DNA from: Henricia sp. BOLD:AAB3569
Lineage: Eukaryota; Echinodermata; Asteroidea; Spinulosida; Echinasteridae
Direction of reading: 5' to 3'
Length of the DNA: 64,000 nt
Assembly (NCBI GenBank): GCA_037783545.1
Contig: JBBELK010000004.1
Coordinates: 1-64,000, forward strand
Positions within the stretch are counted from its first letter, which is position 1; every line of letters starts with the position of its first letter. Both the position numbers and the translations under genes were made by a program. This document shows, in pieces, positions 1 to 12,500 of the stretch. The notes under the pieces were generated by a model. The model was not told the DNA's origin. It searched no databases and saw only the letters and a program-made list of their open reading frames with translations.

Positions 1-663
1 GGGAGTGTGGTGGAAAAATAATGGACACATAATTTTCCATCATTCGTTATTTTAAATTAATAATATTTAAATTTATAGTTTTTAAATTTTAAATTTGTTT
101 TGTTATAATGATTGAAATAATGTATAAGGATTGGAATGGTACATGTGTGAAAGATATTGTTTTACTTTATGGCCCAGAGCTGGCTTCACCAAGAGTTCAT
201 TATTCGACGCATAGGGCCTATATGCTACATGTATCTATAAAGCCATGCAGTTACTCTCCTATAAAGCCCAGTATTAACCCAGTTACCCAAAATTTTACTT
301 CACGAGTTGACACCCCCCCCCCCCCCCCAAAAAGTGTTGATAGCAATGATAATCATTGCAAACGATTTTTTAAAATTTATTAAACAAAAATAATCATTGA
401 TTTTTAAGGTTATCTGAAGTATATTACTGCATCTGTGTGGCTGAAATTTCTACAAGGTAGTTTATAAACATTATTCCTAAGTTATGTAATGCTGTTGTTC
501 ATGGATCTGTCAAAAAACTTTAATCTGCAAATGATATAATGGCCTTTAAGTGGAAACACACGCGGGATGAGTTCCGCAAAATGTAATCTACTGATGAGAT
601 TGTGGAGGTGCCAAGCCTCGTCTTAGAAACGAGACTTGTAGAATTAGCGTGAAGGCATTGACC
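1..663. other. No gene; dispersed repeat block
   Basis: AT-rich, no convincing exon. A C-tract sits at 313-328. The segment at about 280-490 (a 'TTTTACTTCACGAGTTG' stretch and, further on, 'TTTCTACAAGGTAGTTTAT') is recognisably similar, in the same orientation, to 6640-6930 inside the last klhl8 intron. The short ORF at 108-383 has no recognisable motif and ends in the C-tract and AT-rich sequence. Confidence 0.5.
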
Positions 664-772
664 TGAACATAATGACGTCACGGTTTGCGCGCAAATCTAT
701 TGAGTCTCAGGGTACCAGACAACATAGGGCCATAGGAAAGCATGTAAACAAACCGTGACGTCATTATGTTCA
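664..772. repeat. Hairpin element with CRE in its arms
   Basis: The left arm TGAACATAATGACGTCACGG is mirrored at 750-772 by the reverse complement, with about 60 bp between the arms. Each arm contains the palindrome TGACGTCA. The form fits a miniature inverted-repeat element (MITE) or simple foldback; no ORF. Confidence 0.75.
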
Positions 773-1405
773 TTGACAAACTCCAAAAAAAACGCACAAC
801 AAACTCCAAAAACATTTTTTTTTTGTTCTTTGACTTAGAAGTGTGCTTTTATTAAATTCCGCATGCAGAAATATTGCTTAATATTAAATTTGTTTTATTT
901 TGCCTGGTAGAATTATTACCAAATCTGTTTTTTTGAAAATCAAATAATTTGTTAATAAGGCTTGGTTTGTTTCAAGTTCATACAATATGAACTTGAAAAA
1001 TTACAAATTATTTTACAAAACACTGGTATTTACAAATAGTTTGTTACAAAATGTTATACATCATGGAAAAAGGAAATACGATATAGAAATTGAATGTCTG
1101 ACCAAAATGCAAGCCTCTAACAATGCTGATTTACTACAACAAAAGAGGTCATCATTTGTTATAATCAAATAACAAAACATTCGCATGTTCAAAAGAGCGG
1201 AATGCAAACAGTCGTAGGTGGTATAGGAATACAAATGTAAATGTGATAGCAATGGATTTTGAACTTTCTGACGGTTTTTGGAAGATATCAATTAATTTTA
1301 ATGCATTTCAGTAAATGTTTTAATGCGCTCGGGCTCGTGTTCCAACCGAGAGTACGTGTAAATCGAAAGTCAATCAACCACTCAGTTTTGTGAAGAAAGG
1401 CATGG
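773..1405. other. AT-rich spacer, nothing recognised
   Basis: Low-complexity A/T-rich sequence. A 61-codon ORF at 987-1172 has no recognisable motif and no splice context. Nothing else is supported. Confidence 0.4.
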
Positions 1406-2270
1406 TATAGACCGTATCGAATAGCTGCCATCTTGTGGGGCACCTTTTGTTACTTAAACCGTATGCAGATACGATTGCCTTTAAGCGGAATGCATTTTAA
1501 TAAAATATCTGCATACACCCTACAATATCCCTAACGTATTGTGAGTATAGTGTACCGTACATGCATCTGATATTGTCAAATTTACGTTACGAAATCGTAG
1601 CATTTAGTTGTCTCGTTTTATTGTATAAAATTACATAATGTGGCTCAAATAACAGTATCAGAGCACTAGGGCTATAGAACTGGATCAGCAGCAAAAAGCC
1701 GTCTGTCCTGCCTGCTGCCCTCAACTTTAGACAGCACTTACAGTTTACACATGTCAAAAGGACACAACATAGATTTTAAAAAGGCATTCGGATAGCACGG
1801 ATTATACTGGCCATAATTTGAAGAAAAATAATTTCTTTTCTTATTATTTTCAGTGTACACTGCTTACAATAAGTTAGGGATATTGTGGGTATGCAGATAT
1901 TTTATTGCGGATATGAATTCCACTGGAATTAATTTGTATATGATTAGACAATTGTATCTGTATGACAGACATACCTTGTAACAGGAATAGACATTGGGCA
2001 TGTTTGTTTCGGACGAATCCGCCGACCACGATCTGAGCAGATGGTTCAGCGCTATGCATAGTTGGATATAGCTGAACCATCTGCGCAGATCTCGGGATCG
2101 GCGGATTCGTCCGAAACAAACACGCCCCTTATCGAATAGCCGCCATTTCGTGGGGCAGTTTCTTTGTTCCTTGAGGACATGCATGGTTGCACATATTGTG
2201 CTTCCATTGTTGAACGGTTAAAGTAACAAAAGGTGCCCCACGAAATGGCGGATATTCGATACGGTCTATA
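1406..2270. mobile_element. Foldback element with ATAGACC termini, nested
   Basis: The left end TATAGACCGTATCGAATAG and the following 'GCCATCTTGTGGGGCACCTTTTGTTAC' type stretch are mirrored at about 2219-2270, ending ATACGGTCTATA. A third, direct partial copy of the left arm lies at about 2128. Further inverted pairs (about 1503-1553 against 1865-1908) and a separate hairpin (1996-2127) lie inside. This looks like several nested insertions of non-autonomous elements; no transposase is visible. Confidence 0.7.
1996..2127. repeat. Long hairpin, arms about 55 bp
   Basis: The left arm, containing GTTTGTTTCGGACGAATCCG, and the right arm, containing CGGATTCGTCCGAAACAAAC, are nearly perfect complements. 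The loop of about 20 bp contains ATGCAT. It is nested inside the 1406-2270 foldback. Confidence 0.85.
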
Positions 2271-4092
2271 GGTGAAAACATTCCAAAAGTTACAACATAC
2301 CAATATCCCCAACTTATTATGAGTAGTGTATGTTATGACAAATAATGTCACCTAAAATCTTACTTTTGGTACTACAAAATGAACGTGTCTCCCCTTCAAT
2401 CTCAATGCATTACATTTCAAAATCTGAAAATATGACATTTTGGTCAAACAATGTTTTGAATGGTGTGAAAAGCAAAAAAAACGGGCTTCACAGAATATAA
2501 ATGTAGTGGTATTATTACATGTACATACAGTGTGCTTGAAAAAAGAAAAAAACACAAAAATGTACAATGCACAAAATAACTATAAAAATGCATAGTGTGT
2601 TGCTATTAACAAAGCATACATGCAATATATTGTACAAAATAAATCGTTAACTGTTAGTTTTTAAGCTCCCCGTTTCTGCAATTGTCATTGGAGCTGGCCA
2701 AGTTTAATTCAAGTTGTTTACTGTACAGATATTTATATGTTCACTTTAATTTTTTACATGGACAAGCAAGGTGGCTGGAAAAATGTTTACACTTACAATT
2801 ATTAACAAAAAATAGTCTTGTTCATTTTTAGAAGGCAGATTGGAATTTGTGCACGTGGAAGATTTTGTTCAATCGTGTCTAGTCCACTGAATCATTTGTA
2901 TAAATTGTATACTGCTGGATGAAAATGTGCCAGACTAAGTGTGACATGTCCAGGTTGGAAATATTTTCATCAAGGAGCATGACCAGATCACATTTTTTGA
3001 CAACCCATTTTCTCCATGGGTGTTGAGATTTTAATACCATATCATATATCATATTTTTCTCACTACCATTTTGAAATTTCACGCTCTCATTTCGCATATT
3101 TCCCTGGGGAATGGGATATTGTCAAAAATCCACAAAATTTCAGTAAACTAATTTATCCAGTTACACAAAGTAGTGCAGTGATTACACCAACCTTTTTGCT
3201 TCCACATCCAAATTGGAGATTGCAAATTACCTGTTTTCTTCCATGAATAGTATTTTCTGTAAAAAATCTGGTCAGGCTCCTTCAAATTAAAAATGACTGC
3301 TATGTTACTTTTTCCCATTTTGTATCAACCAAGCATGGCTATATATGGTGACAGAATTTTTTCACGTGTTCGAAGCCCCTTGCAAAGATGAGTCTTGAAA
3401 CGCAAAATTAGCAGGTTACAGTTTACAAAACTGACCCAGAAAACAAGATTGAACACCAAGGTCTTTCAAGGCCACTTTATTTATATTTGTAACCATTTTT
3501 GTTAAATTTCAAACAGCCAAGAAAATTTGGCTGTACTGAAAAACGAAATCAAGCCTCCATTTTACCACGGAGGAATAAACAAGGCACTCTATCAACTTTA
3601 ACATCCAGCCTTATATCCCCTTTAGTTGCGGGTATTTGGAGTCTTGGTGGAAGACACTACCAAAAAAAAATTGTGCTTTTTATTCAGTATACATCAAAAA
3701 AAAAATTTGCTTTTTATTCAGTATACATCAAAATGAACAGTTGTAATGTCTTCCTATACAAATAATACTTAATACGCGGCAAAGACTGTGCATTAACTTC
3801 CTTCCTCCATGCTCTAACACTCCTCAATCCTCCAAAATCAATATGATTTTATATACAGACTAGGGAGTTAGGGTGAAGTTTTTATTATCATTTCAGAGTG
3901 TAGTCACACTACTACTTATCAACGATTTGGTGGAAGCCTTGTGCTGTGCCAGATGCATTTGGAGCCATCACAATTGGCAACTACATGTAACAACAAAAGG
4001 TCAAGTGTTCACTTCGGCTCTCTATTAAAGATATCTTTTGTGAGTTATTGGCTTTTAAGGGACTTGAAAAATTAGGTGAATAATGATGATAA
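2271..4092. other. No gene; a dispersed repeat and a local duplication
   Basis: About 3040-3245 shares a long similarity with 52840-53035, including the segment CCTTTTTGCTTCCACATCCA, so it is a diverged dispersed repeat. At about 3661-3735 an A-run plus 'CTTTTTATTCAGTATACATC' is duplicated in tandem. Several 70-90 codon ORFs occur on both strands, but none has a known motif or splice pattern. Confidence 0.45.
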
Positions 4093-4240
4093 GGGTCATT
4101 CCATTAAGTTGAGACCATTTGTTCCCTTATTGCCTTTGTTCCCTCATTCAATGAGGGAACAAGTTATTGTTTGTATAATAATGTTGCACAATATGGTGGC
4201 TTAAACTCTCACCAAAAGAAAAATTAGGTTGATAGGGAAA

Positions 4241-4330
4241 ACCTTAGCTCAGCTGGTAGAGCGGTGATTCAGAGGTCTCGGGTTCGAATCCCGATAAGGC
4301 CCTAAGGATTTTTCTCTCATCCCAAGTTTA
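4241..4330 (+). repeat. tRNA-derived SINE, copy 1
   Basis: An A-box-like TAGCTCAGCTGGTAGAGCGG and a B-box GGTTCGAATCC are spaced as in a tRNA gene. The tail 'TTTTTCTCTCATCCCAAGTTT' type sequence follows, as in the other four copies in this window. The conserved 3' tail and multiple copies argue for a SINE rather than a working tRNA gene. Confidence 0.8.
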
Positions 4331-4461
4331 ATTTCAATGGTGATCAGGCATATTACGTTCTTTACTTTGCCCAGTTGCTGTCTTATGTAACAATGAGAGA
4401 AAAAAATTTGGTTCAGAGAGAAAAAAATTTGGTTCAAAGGGAGTGAGTGAGTATACCACTG

Positions 4462-4557
4462 TGCCTTATAGCTCTGCCGGTAGAGCAACTGCCCAGTGAG
4501 TCGGAGGTCTCGGGTTTGCATCCCAATAAGGCCCTTACAATTTTGCTCTCATCCCAA
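4462..4557 (+). repeat. tRNA-derived SINE, copy 2
   Basis: The head begins CCTTATAGCTCTGCCGGTAG and ends in AATAAGG, so a six-base acceptor-like stem can pair. The B-box has decayed to GGTTTGCATCC. The same tail (CTCATCCCAAG) follows. Together with copy 1 it makes a head-body-head arrangement over about 320 bp. Confidence 0.75.
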
Positions 4558-4928
4558 GTTCTGTTAGGGGGTAATTTTGAAGTTGATGGAGTGCCACCAT
4601 TTTGAATTATTTAACAAAGTGGCGGTTGTCGATGTAACTGGGACACCATGTTGAGTTAACTTCGTTCAATATGACTCCAAACAATCTTTCGAGAATGTTT
4701 AAAAGCACCTAATGTCACATCTGCATTTGCCAAAAATTCATTTAGTTGCATGTGGATTTCGTTAATAAATTTTAAACATTTAATAAATAAAAGTTTTAAA
4801 TTTCTCTCATTCAAGCAACAGCTGGAATTTCTCGGTACTATTGATACATGGGGTTATCAAGGCAATAAAAAGGTTCAAGGTGGTTTTGGATGCAACAAGA
4901 AAACTGCCTAAACTTCATGGAATGACCC

Positions 4929-5299
4929 ATATGTTTTTGATCATGAGAACTTTAGTTTCTGCACAGTTACTGGGAGACCACTAATCCATGTTTTTATATG
5001 CAGCAATGCAAATTGGCAATAGGAGAAAAACATTCTGGGAAATGCTTCGGCAAGCGGGACCCCAAGAAATGTGACCAATTTCAAGGACAGGGAAAGGTTT
5101 TTCTCACAAAACCCTACATAAATGTTTCCCAGTTGATTGATAGGGCACCGGAGACTGGAAAAATGTATTGAATTCAGAGGGACCGTATTGGTAAGAAATG
5201 TACGGTTTGGCATATTTCCAAAGTGCACACAGTTTGTTCCCAGGTCAATACAGCATTGTTTGGGACATTCAACAGATGCAGAATGATCACTCAGGAATG
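4929..5299. other. Spacer, nothing recognised
   Basis: Unique-looking sequence. A 95-codon ORF on the minus strand has no motif, and no splice sites suggest an exon. Confidence 0.4.
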
Positions 5300-5385
5300 T
5301 TCAGCATCTGCCTGGTGAGTCAGAGGTCTTGGATTTGAATCCCTATAAGGCCCATATGATTTTTCTCTCATCCCAAGTTTTTTTT
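5300..5385 (+). repeat. tRNA-derived SINE fragment, copy 3
   Basis: The 3' half of the tRNA-like head (GGATTTGAATCCCTATAAGG) is followed by the family tail CTCATCCCAAGT. The A-box region is missing or badly decayed. Confidence 0.7.
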
Positions 5386-5453
5386 AAAATAGAATTATTC
5401 AACAGTTTTTCTCTCTCAAGATTACAGCATACTGTCATGCAATGTTAGTGTCT

Positions 5454-5677
5454 ACTGTAAAAGCTGAAATATTCGCGGTGGTTTTATTTTCGCGCATTTC
5501 GCGCACCAGACAGAGCCCGCGAAAATAACAACCCGCGAAAATATTGTTTGCAACAATTGTGGCGATCCCTGTTAAGGTGACATAATTTCCATCCGCGAAA
5601 ATAACAACTCGCGAAAATGTCAGTGATGTTGAAATGCGCGAAAATATCTGTACGCGAAAATATTGGCTTTTACAGTA
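5454..5677. mobile_element. MITE with TACTGTAAAAGC ends
   Basis: The left end TACTGTAAAAGCTGAAATAT is mirrored by ATATTGGCTTTTACAGTA. The interior repeats CGCGAAAATA in both orientations at least eight times. No ORF. The subrepeats make the whole unit fold back on itself. Confidence 0.85.
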
Positions 5678-5710
5678 CGTCATGTACCTTCCCCCATGAT
5701 ACTTATGACT

Positions 5711-6002
5711 AATCAATTGTTCCCCCCCCCCCCCCCCACCCCTCCCTCCACCTAAGAGGTGGGGATTGTCACTTTTTGCGTGACAAAATTCTTCACCAAT
5801 GGGATAACATTTTGGTGACAAAAATCCCCACCCTGGGTGCAAAATATGCGCGTTTTGTATACAGATGCATAGAAAGCTTTATTTCAAAATCCCCACCCTG
5901 GGGTATGAAAAATGTGACCAAACCCCCACCTAGGGGGTGGGGCACAGGGTGTGGGGGAGGGGGGGGGGGGGGGGGGGGGGGGGAGGGAGAAACAATTGAT
6001 AG
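5711..6002. repeat. Foldback with mirrored C and G tracts
   Basis: The left end 'ACTAATCAATTGTTCCCC' runs into a 17-base C tract. The right end is a G tract of about 25 bases followed by AACAATTGAT. In between, CCCCACC/GGTGGGG words pair. Similar single ends occur at about 42243 (TATCAATTGTTCCCC), so this is probably a dispersed foldback whose homopolymers have expanded. The proline-rich and glycine-rich ORFs over it are artefacts of the tracts. Confidence 0.7.
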
Positions 6003-6428
6003 GTGCATATAAAGCGAACGTAGTCTCACTGTGTCAAACTCTTTGTGGTGCCTGTATACATTGTATTGTGAATTGCCCAGATTGTTAAAATACAATCTAC
6101 AATCATTGCATAGCTTATCGAGCTAAATTTTCACAAATGTGGACTATTTGCATAGACGGCCATCTTGCTGATAAGCCCTTTGCCCCCAATGTAGCAGGCA
6201 TGAGTAGGCACTTTGTGCTTGCATGGGTTCATGATTTAAATAAAAAAACATGCTTACTCAATATGGCCACCAGTGCAAACGTTCTATACAAGTATGTGTA
6301 AAGAAAATCCCTGTTGCATATCTCTGCACAAAATTGGCTAACATGTAACTGATGTATCATTATGATATTACATCACTTATTTTATCATCAACGAAGATTA
6401 GCAGCTTGCATTTGGGTGATCATGTCCG
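6003..6428. other. klhl8: 3' flank of klhl8
   Basis: Immediately downstream of the klhl8 stop on the minus strand. No canonical minus-strand AATAAA was found close to the stop; the nearest TTTATT on the plus strand (about 5878) lies inside the foldback. The 3' UTR end is therefore not located. Confidence 0.4.
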
Positions 6429-6549
6429 TCATACCGCGCTGTTAACTTTGCTGATATTACGGACTTCTTTAAGTGACTGCACGAGGCAGTGACACGTCAC
6501 GACACCCGCCCCTGCACGGCATGAGTTGATTTCCTTTACTGGTGTCCAC
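6429..6549 (-). CDS. klhl8: klhl8 exon 8 (last coding exon)
   Basis: Too short for ordinary ORF scans. It follows acceptor TTTCAAAG and completes Lys from the previous exon. It encodes 39 residues starting [16 protein letters not shown], the closing strand of kelch blade 6, then a hydrophilic tail ending NSAV and TGA at 6431-6429. The SCRAGAGV motif matches the KLHL8 C-terminus. Confidence 0.9.
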
Positions 6550-9500
6550 CTTTGAAAGAACACAAATGAAACATCATGTTACAGAACTGTAAGATATAGT
6601 TCACAGTTGCTTCAAGGCCCAATATATAATTTTGCTCAAACTTTTACTTCACGAGTTGGAAAAAAACAATAACAACGAAACGACTGTAAGTGTTGATAAC
6701 AATGGTAACAAACACCACATTATTTATTTTTTCGTGTTAAATGGTGCATGTACCTTTGTGGGAGGAATCGCCAACTAAAGGTGTTCTTTTTAAAAACGTT
6801 GTCTGCAGACAACTTTTTATCATTTATTCATGCACAAAAAACAAGCATGGATTTTTCAGGGTTTTTGAAGTATTACTGTGACTAAAATTTCTACAAGGTA
6901 GTTTATCCTTATGTTATCAGATGTTTCTTATTTTTTCATTTACTGTAGAAAACACATTTCAAGACAATTTTGCAGACGTTTTTGTTTTGTGAGCAATGAA
7001 CATCGTTTTAAAACCTACTTGTCTGTGGCTGGATCGTAACACTCGCAAGACATGAGATATGAAGTCCCGTTGTGGCCTCCTATAGCGTAGATCTTGCCAC
7101 TGACGACAGACACTCCCACGCCGCCACGACACATTGACATGGGTTTAACCAAACTCCATGCTTTGGTGCGAGGGTCGTATCTTTCCACCGAGTTAAGCGG
7201 TGAGCTATCATCAAACCCACCTGAAGAAAATCCAATGAAGAATTGTTAAGATGTAGGCTAAATAATCGCCACGAGTGAGGAATGCATAGTTCCGACCTGT
7301 CAATCAACCGAACCCGCCGACCAATCACAACAGAGCTAGCAGATATCACTGACTCAGGTCAAAGTGCACTGTCTCACAACAACATGATCACGCGATATGT
7401 TCTGCCGGCCCCATACAATTTGTACAGTGTTGTATGCGATGATCCAGGTGAATTTTTGGTTTCAAGGCCGGTCGTTTCGTTGTTCAAAGGTACGAAAGCA
7501 CATATGTCATGATATGACATCCCTGTATTACTGGCCCTTTACTCTGTGTGTTCTAAGATAACTGTCGACCCTGATGAAACATGAATGCCTTTGAGTTTTC
7601 TCCAATGAATCTGTGCTTTCCGTTGAAAAGCCCATTGCTTTGTGCGTAGTGTGTTGCCATTTTGACGATAGCGTGTGAGCCATAGAAACAATATCCACGG
7701 GGGCGGGGCTAACTAGGCAAACTCGGAACTATGCATTGTTTTTTTATTTAATAGAAATCGACCAACACAAGTCTGAAGTGGCCACTTAAGGTGAGGGCTA
7801 GGATAGTTATAGGAAGTTTTACAAAGTAGAAAGATATTTGTTAATGTTGTGCTTAACCCTGCAGGGGAGACGGGCTCAGCGCCACACATGAAATGACTGG
7901 GGTGCGTACCTATAACATAGAGGTACCCGTTGAGGGCCAGCACTCCCCCTCCTGCCCGTCTGGTTTGCATAGAGGCGATCATGCTCCATTTGTTTAGGTG
8001 GGGGTCATACCGCTCACTGGTATTCAGGGTGGTTGTGCCGTCATTCCCTCCAACTGCAAACAAATAAAATCAGGAGTCCGTGAAATTAATTTGTAAATAA
8101 TTTAGTGTGGATTTGAGCAAGGACTAATTATAGTTTGACCATTTTTGACCTGAACGTAGTCAAGGGCAATGACATATAATCAAGGGCAAGGATGCATCAT
8201 TCACTGGAACCCGTGTGCAAAAGTGGTTGCACGAACGTTTGGTATGGCTTAAGGCCAATTTATATGATCATACTTTTGTTAAAAAACTCCATCCAACATT
8301 TGTATGACAATGTTCAGGATAAATGTTCTATCGTGTTAATGGGAATTTGAACATCTGCGAACAAGCTTGAACATGTTGGACGATGTTCGAGCATGCACAT
8401 TAATTTGAACAAATGTTGAACAGTGTTCAATCTCTAAACCAATCAGATTACAGATTTGGGTCACATGGTATTTCAGGTCGCATGACAATCCACAAAATTC
8501 ATTAAATATTTATGAACAATCTCTGGTGTAAACTGCACTTTAAGTGACCTTGATCAAGTGCGACCATCGTCATAGATCTGTTTTAGAACAAGAGTATGAT
8601 CGTGTTCAATGGCCTAGTTGAAAACAAGTTCAAGAAAAAGTTGTGTTTAGCCTAGGACACACTGTCACGATTTAGTGCCAGGATTAGCCACGACGTAAAA
8701 ATTCTTAAGCCCAGTTTCCATATAGACGTAACAAACGCAGAGAGTACCGCAAACTAGCAACGCAAACAGTAACGCAGACAGTCGGCAAAATTGAACCAAG
8801 TTTAACTTTGCCGATTGTTTCCGTAAGTGTTTGCGTTGCAGTTGTTTGCATATAGTCTGCGTGCGTGTGTAACGTTTATATGGAATTGTAGTCTTCCCCC
8901 AAGACTGAGATTTGTTGTTCCCCTGCTTATTTGCGCTTCCCGCCCTTTGGGCACCACTCATGCTGAGGGGACAACAAATCTCAGTCTTGGGGCAAGACGA
9001 TTCCCTAAGAAATTGATTTTACTTCAAAGCCAATCATGGCCATAATTCGAGAATGTGTGAACTTAGCTTTTTCTATTAGAGGAAAGTAAATTCATTAAAT
9101 ATCAGTGTACAAGGTGCACTTTTCTTCACCACGGCTTTCCACAACACCCAGATTATGAGCACTTCTTTATAACGACTAGACCACACATGTTCCTTGTTCC
9201 ATATTGGATTCTTTCCGAAGGACATTAGTCTAACCAACCTGCATAGATGTAATCATTGAGCGTAGCCACACCCACTCCTCCCCTAGCCATGTTCATTGAA
9301 GCGGCATAGCTCCAGCTGTCACTGCCGATGTCGTACCGCTCAACTTCACCAAAGCATATGTTATCGTTCAGACCCCCGATGGCATAGAGCGGGCCTCCAA
9401 GCTGGGCTAGCGCCAAGCCACGCCTGAGATGCAAAACATTAACACTGTGGTTAAATCATGAAATATGTGATCTTGTGGGTTATGAAGCTTTGTGCTAATG

Positions 9501-12500
9501 AGTTGAAACTGGTTCCATGAAGCTGTTCCATGTGTTACACTTGGATTGATATGTTAGGCGTTTCAAAACAACATGAAATATCTGTCAACCTGAGCCCAAT
9601 TTCATGGAACCCGTTAGCAAAAAAAATTGTTTAGCACAGAATTTCTTTGCTTTATTTTACAAAACTGGGTTGCCAGCCAAAATCGTATGTGATGTGTATT
9701 TACTGATATTTTGCTCCTGTTCCTAAAAATACAATTTGACATACAATTTTGGCTGGTAACTCATTTTACAGAGCAAAGAAATTATGTGCTCTCAAAGTGT
9801 TATCAAAGTGACAACATTCTCAGTAATGCATAGTCCTGAGATTGCCCAATTAACCCTGCCCTCTTTGATATTGTTGCTACTCCTCACAAGCCATCGCAAA
9901 AATGGCGACACACAATGCACGAAGCAATGGGACTGGCATGGAAAGCACAGATTCATTGGAGAAAACTCAAAGGTATTTATGTTATAGGGTTGATAGTTAT
10001 CTTAGCACACAATGAGTAAAGGACTAGTAATACAGGGACGTCAGATATTTAAAAAATACACACTTTCTTGCCTTTGAACAGCGAATCACATGACATTGAA
10101 ACCAACTTGAGGTTGCATGCAACTATACGCTACAGGTATGGCTGGGAGCACGTGTGTAGTGTTTTTTTAACAATATGCTAATGCACCGTCTGCATAGCTC
10201 TGTTGTGAATGGTCATATATATGGCCACACAGGTTCGACTTGATTGACAGGTCGGAACCATGCATTAATGAGTAATTAGCATTTTAGCTAGACACCCTGT
10301 ACAAAGGATATTAGTTACCTTTTAGTCTTCATTGGTGACAGTAGAGTCCACTTGTTTGTTTTAGGCTCAAACACTTCGAGACTGTCCAAGTGTTCCTTGC
10401 CATCGTGCCCTCCTGCTGCATAGACCTTACCTACGAGTTGAAAAATTACACAACCGTTGGTCTTAAGTTAACTCATTAATTAATTCAATACAAATGTGAA
10501 CAAATGTCTGAGTTTGGGAAATCTCGATGCAGTGAAAAACAACTTGGCTCCGAGGGGATTCGAACCGCAGACCTTCTGCTTAACGTGGAGATGCCCTACT
10601 GGCGGATTTGAAACACGCTCATTTTTGAAGAAAAATTTCTTAATGAATAAGTCTGCAGAAATTTCAGCTCCATAGATGCAGTAGTTCATTTGATGTGCTG
10701 TACATCTAGCCTATATGAACCCCTGAGTTGTGAGGACTTGCAGGGCCTTGTCAAAACCTCAACTGTACAGAGCAACAAAAGAAATTTCCATTTTCCCCCT
10801 CTATTTTTGGATTGAAAGAAGTCAATTTTAGAGTGGGAATTTTCAGCACACAGACGCTTTATTCAGTCATGCATCATGAAGCTGTTATGCGAATATTTAA
10901 ATGTTAACTACAAAAGAAATTTGATTATACTGTTTCTTTCGTTCTCGGTATACAAGACTAACTCAGTATACAAGACTGACACCAGTGCCTCATACCTGCT
11001 GCAGACACCACACCAACATGTCTTCTCTTGCAGTTGAGTTCAGCGATGTGAAACCAGCGATTGCTGCGTAGATCAAAGCACTCAATGGACTTGAATGGGT
11101 CTCCAGATACGCCTCGCCCACCGACAACAAATAACACTCCTGCAAGCAAAAACGGAGATAAAGAGACGGGTCTTAAACAGTGCCTCAATAGCTGTGATTA
11201 AAATGTACGGGCCACATCCAGCGGGTAGCTTTAAACGTGTGTAAAGTATGGCCACCCAATCGACCGATACAAGGTGGCCAGAATGACCTGGGGCCAATTT
11301 CATAAAACATGTTACGCTTAATCAAAAATTTTGATTAAGCATAGCAGGAATATTCCCTCAAGCAAAGGCGTATTTCATAAAGCTTGTTGTTCTAAGCGCG
11401 CAAAGAAAGTGCGCGCGCAACGCTGTCGTCTGTTTTGTTCGAACGCGTTCATCGTCTGCTTTCATAAGTAAACGTCAAAATGTTCAAATACCATCATCGG
11501 TTATGTTTCCATTTTGGGATGGTTATCCCTACCACAGAAGACCCTTGCCTGTCGCTGACTGGAATATTTCAACAACAGCTGAAAGTTGTGTATCTGTTGG
11601 GAAATGTATCTCGAATTTTGCCGAGAATGGCGAAGAAAAAAGATGGTGTCACGTTAGCAAAAAATCGGTAGGTTAGCATGCGGTTTGGTTTGCTAGTGCT
11701 TAAACAGTTTTATGAAATGGAGAGAGTGCTGCTTAATCAAAAATCGGGTGCTAACATGTTTTATGAAATTGGGCCCAGGTGGCAACTAGCGTGCAGATGT
11801 ACAAAGATGAGAGCATTCTAAAACAGCTGTAGCACACAATTGAAGCCCTATTGTTAAAAGTGATTTAGCTGTACAGGCAACCACAAGTATTGAGCATTTA
11901 CTACCATTTCTACTAGTAGATTCTGAACAGTAAAAAAATTTAAAATATAATCAAAGCCTTTGCTTGATCTAAGTAAATGCTTTTCCCCGTTTGTTAAACT
12001 TCGTAACATTTGCTAGTTTTTATAAATACGACCCACTGGTCTAATTTGGTAAAGAATAAAACCTCATACTTTGTGAAGTTAATACCTCGATATTTGACAG
12101 AAAGTTTAGTCAACCGGTAATTTCCAATGGAGAAAACAGTTTGAAGATAAAGAAATTATAAAAACACTGAATCAGCACATTGCCTTTTTAGAGAAATACA
12201 TGTATATTAGATTATACATCACTATTGAACATTTGTGTATATTGGCAGCCTCAATATCTGCTATAAAACTTCAAGGATGACCGTAAATTACTGTTAAGAC
12301 TGGGATTATCCTGTCCCCAAAGATAGAGTGCTATTTTGGAACAGTGAACCATGGGTGAACCATCCAAAAAGTGACCTCCTTTTTCAACTTACACACATGT
12401 ACATGTACATACTGTACCAGCATCAATGGCTTTGTTTTGGTGAAATTGTTTGGGTGGAGAATGAGAATAGGTATATTGGCAGGTTTAATATATACTATAT

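Larger units (their letters stand above)
4093..4928. mobile_element. TIR element with GGGTCATTC ends carrying SINE heads
   Basis: The left terminus GGGTCATTCCATTAAG is mirrored at the right by CTTCATGGAATGACCC, a 16-bp inverted repeat with one mismatch. The interior holds two tRNA-like SINE heads (4241 and 4462) and no transposase ORF. The first nine bases match those of the larger element at 39742-41397, suggesting the same transposase superfamily. No target duplication is visible. The pairing of these two ends is an inference. Confidence 0.55.

Noticed and set aside
4241..4310. Functional tRNA gene
   Set aside because: A- and B-boxes are present, but the same sequence with the same 3' tail recurs at four other places and the stems are partly broken, so a SINE is the better call.
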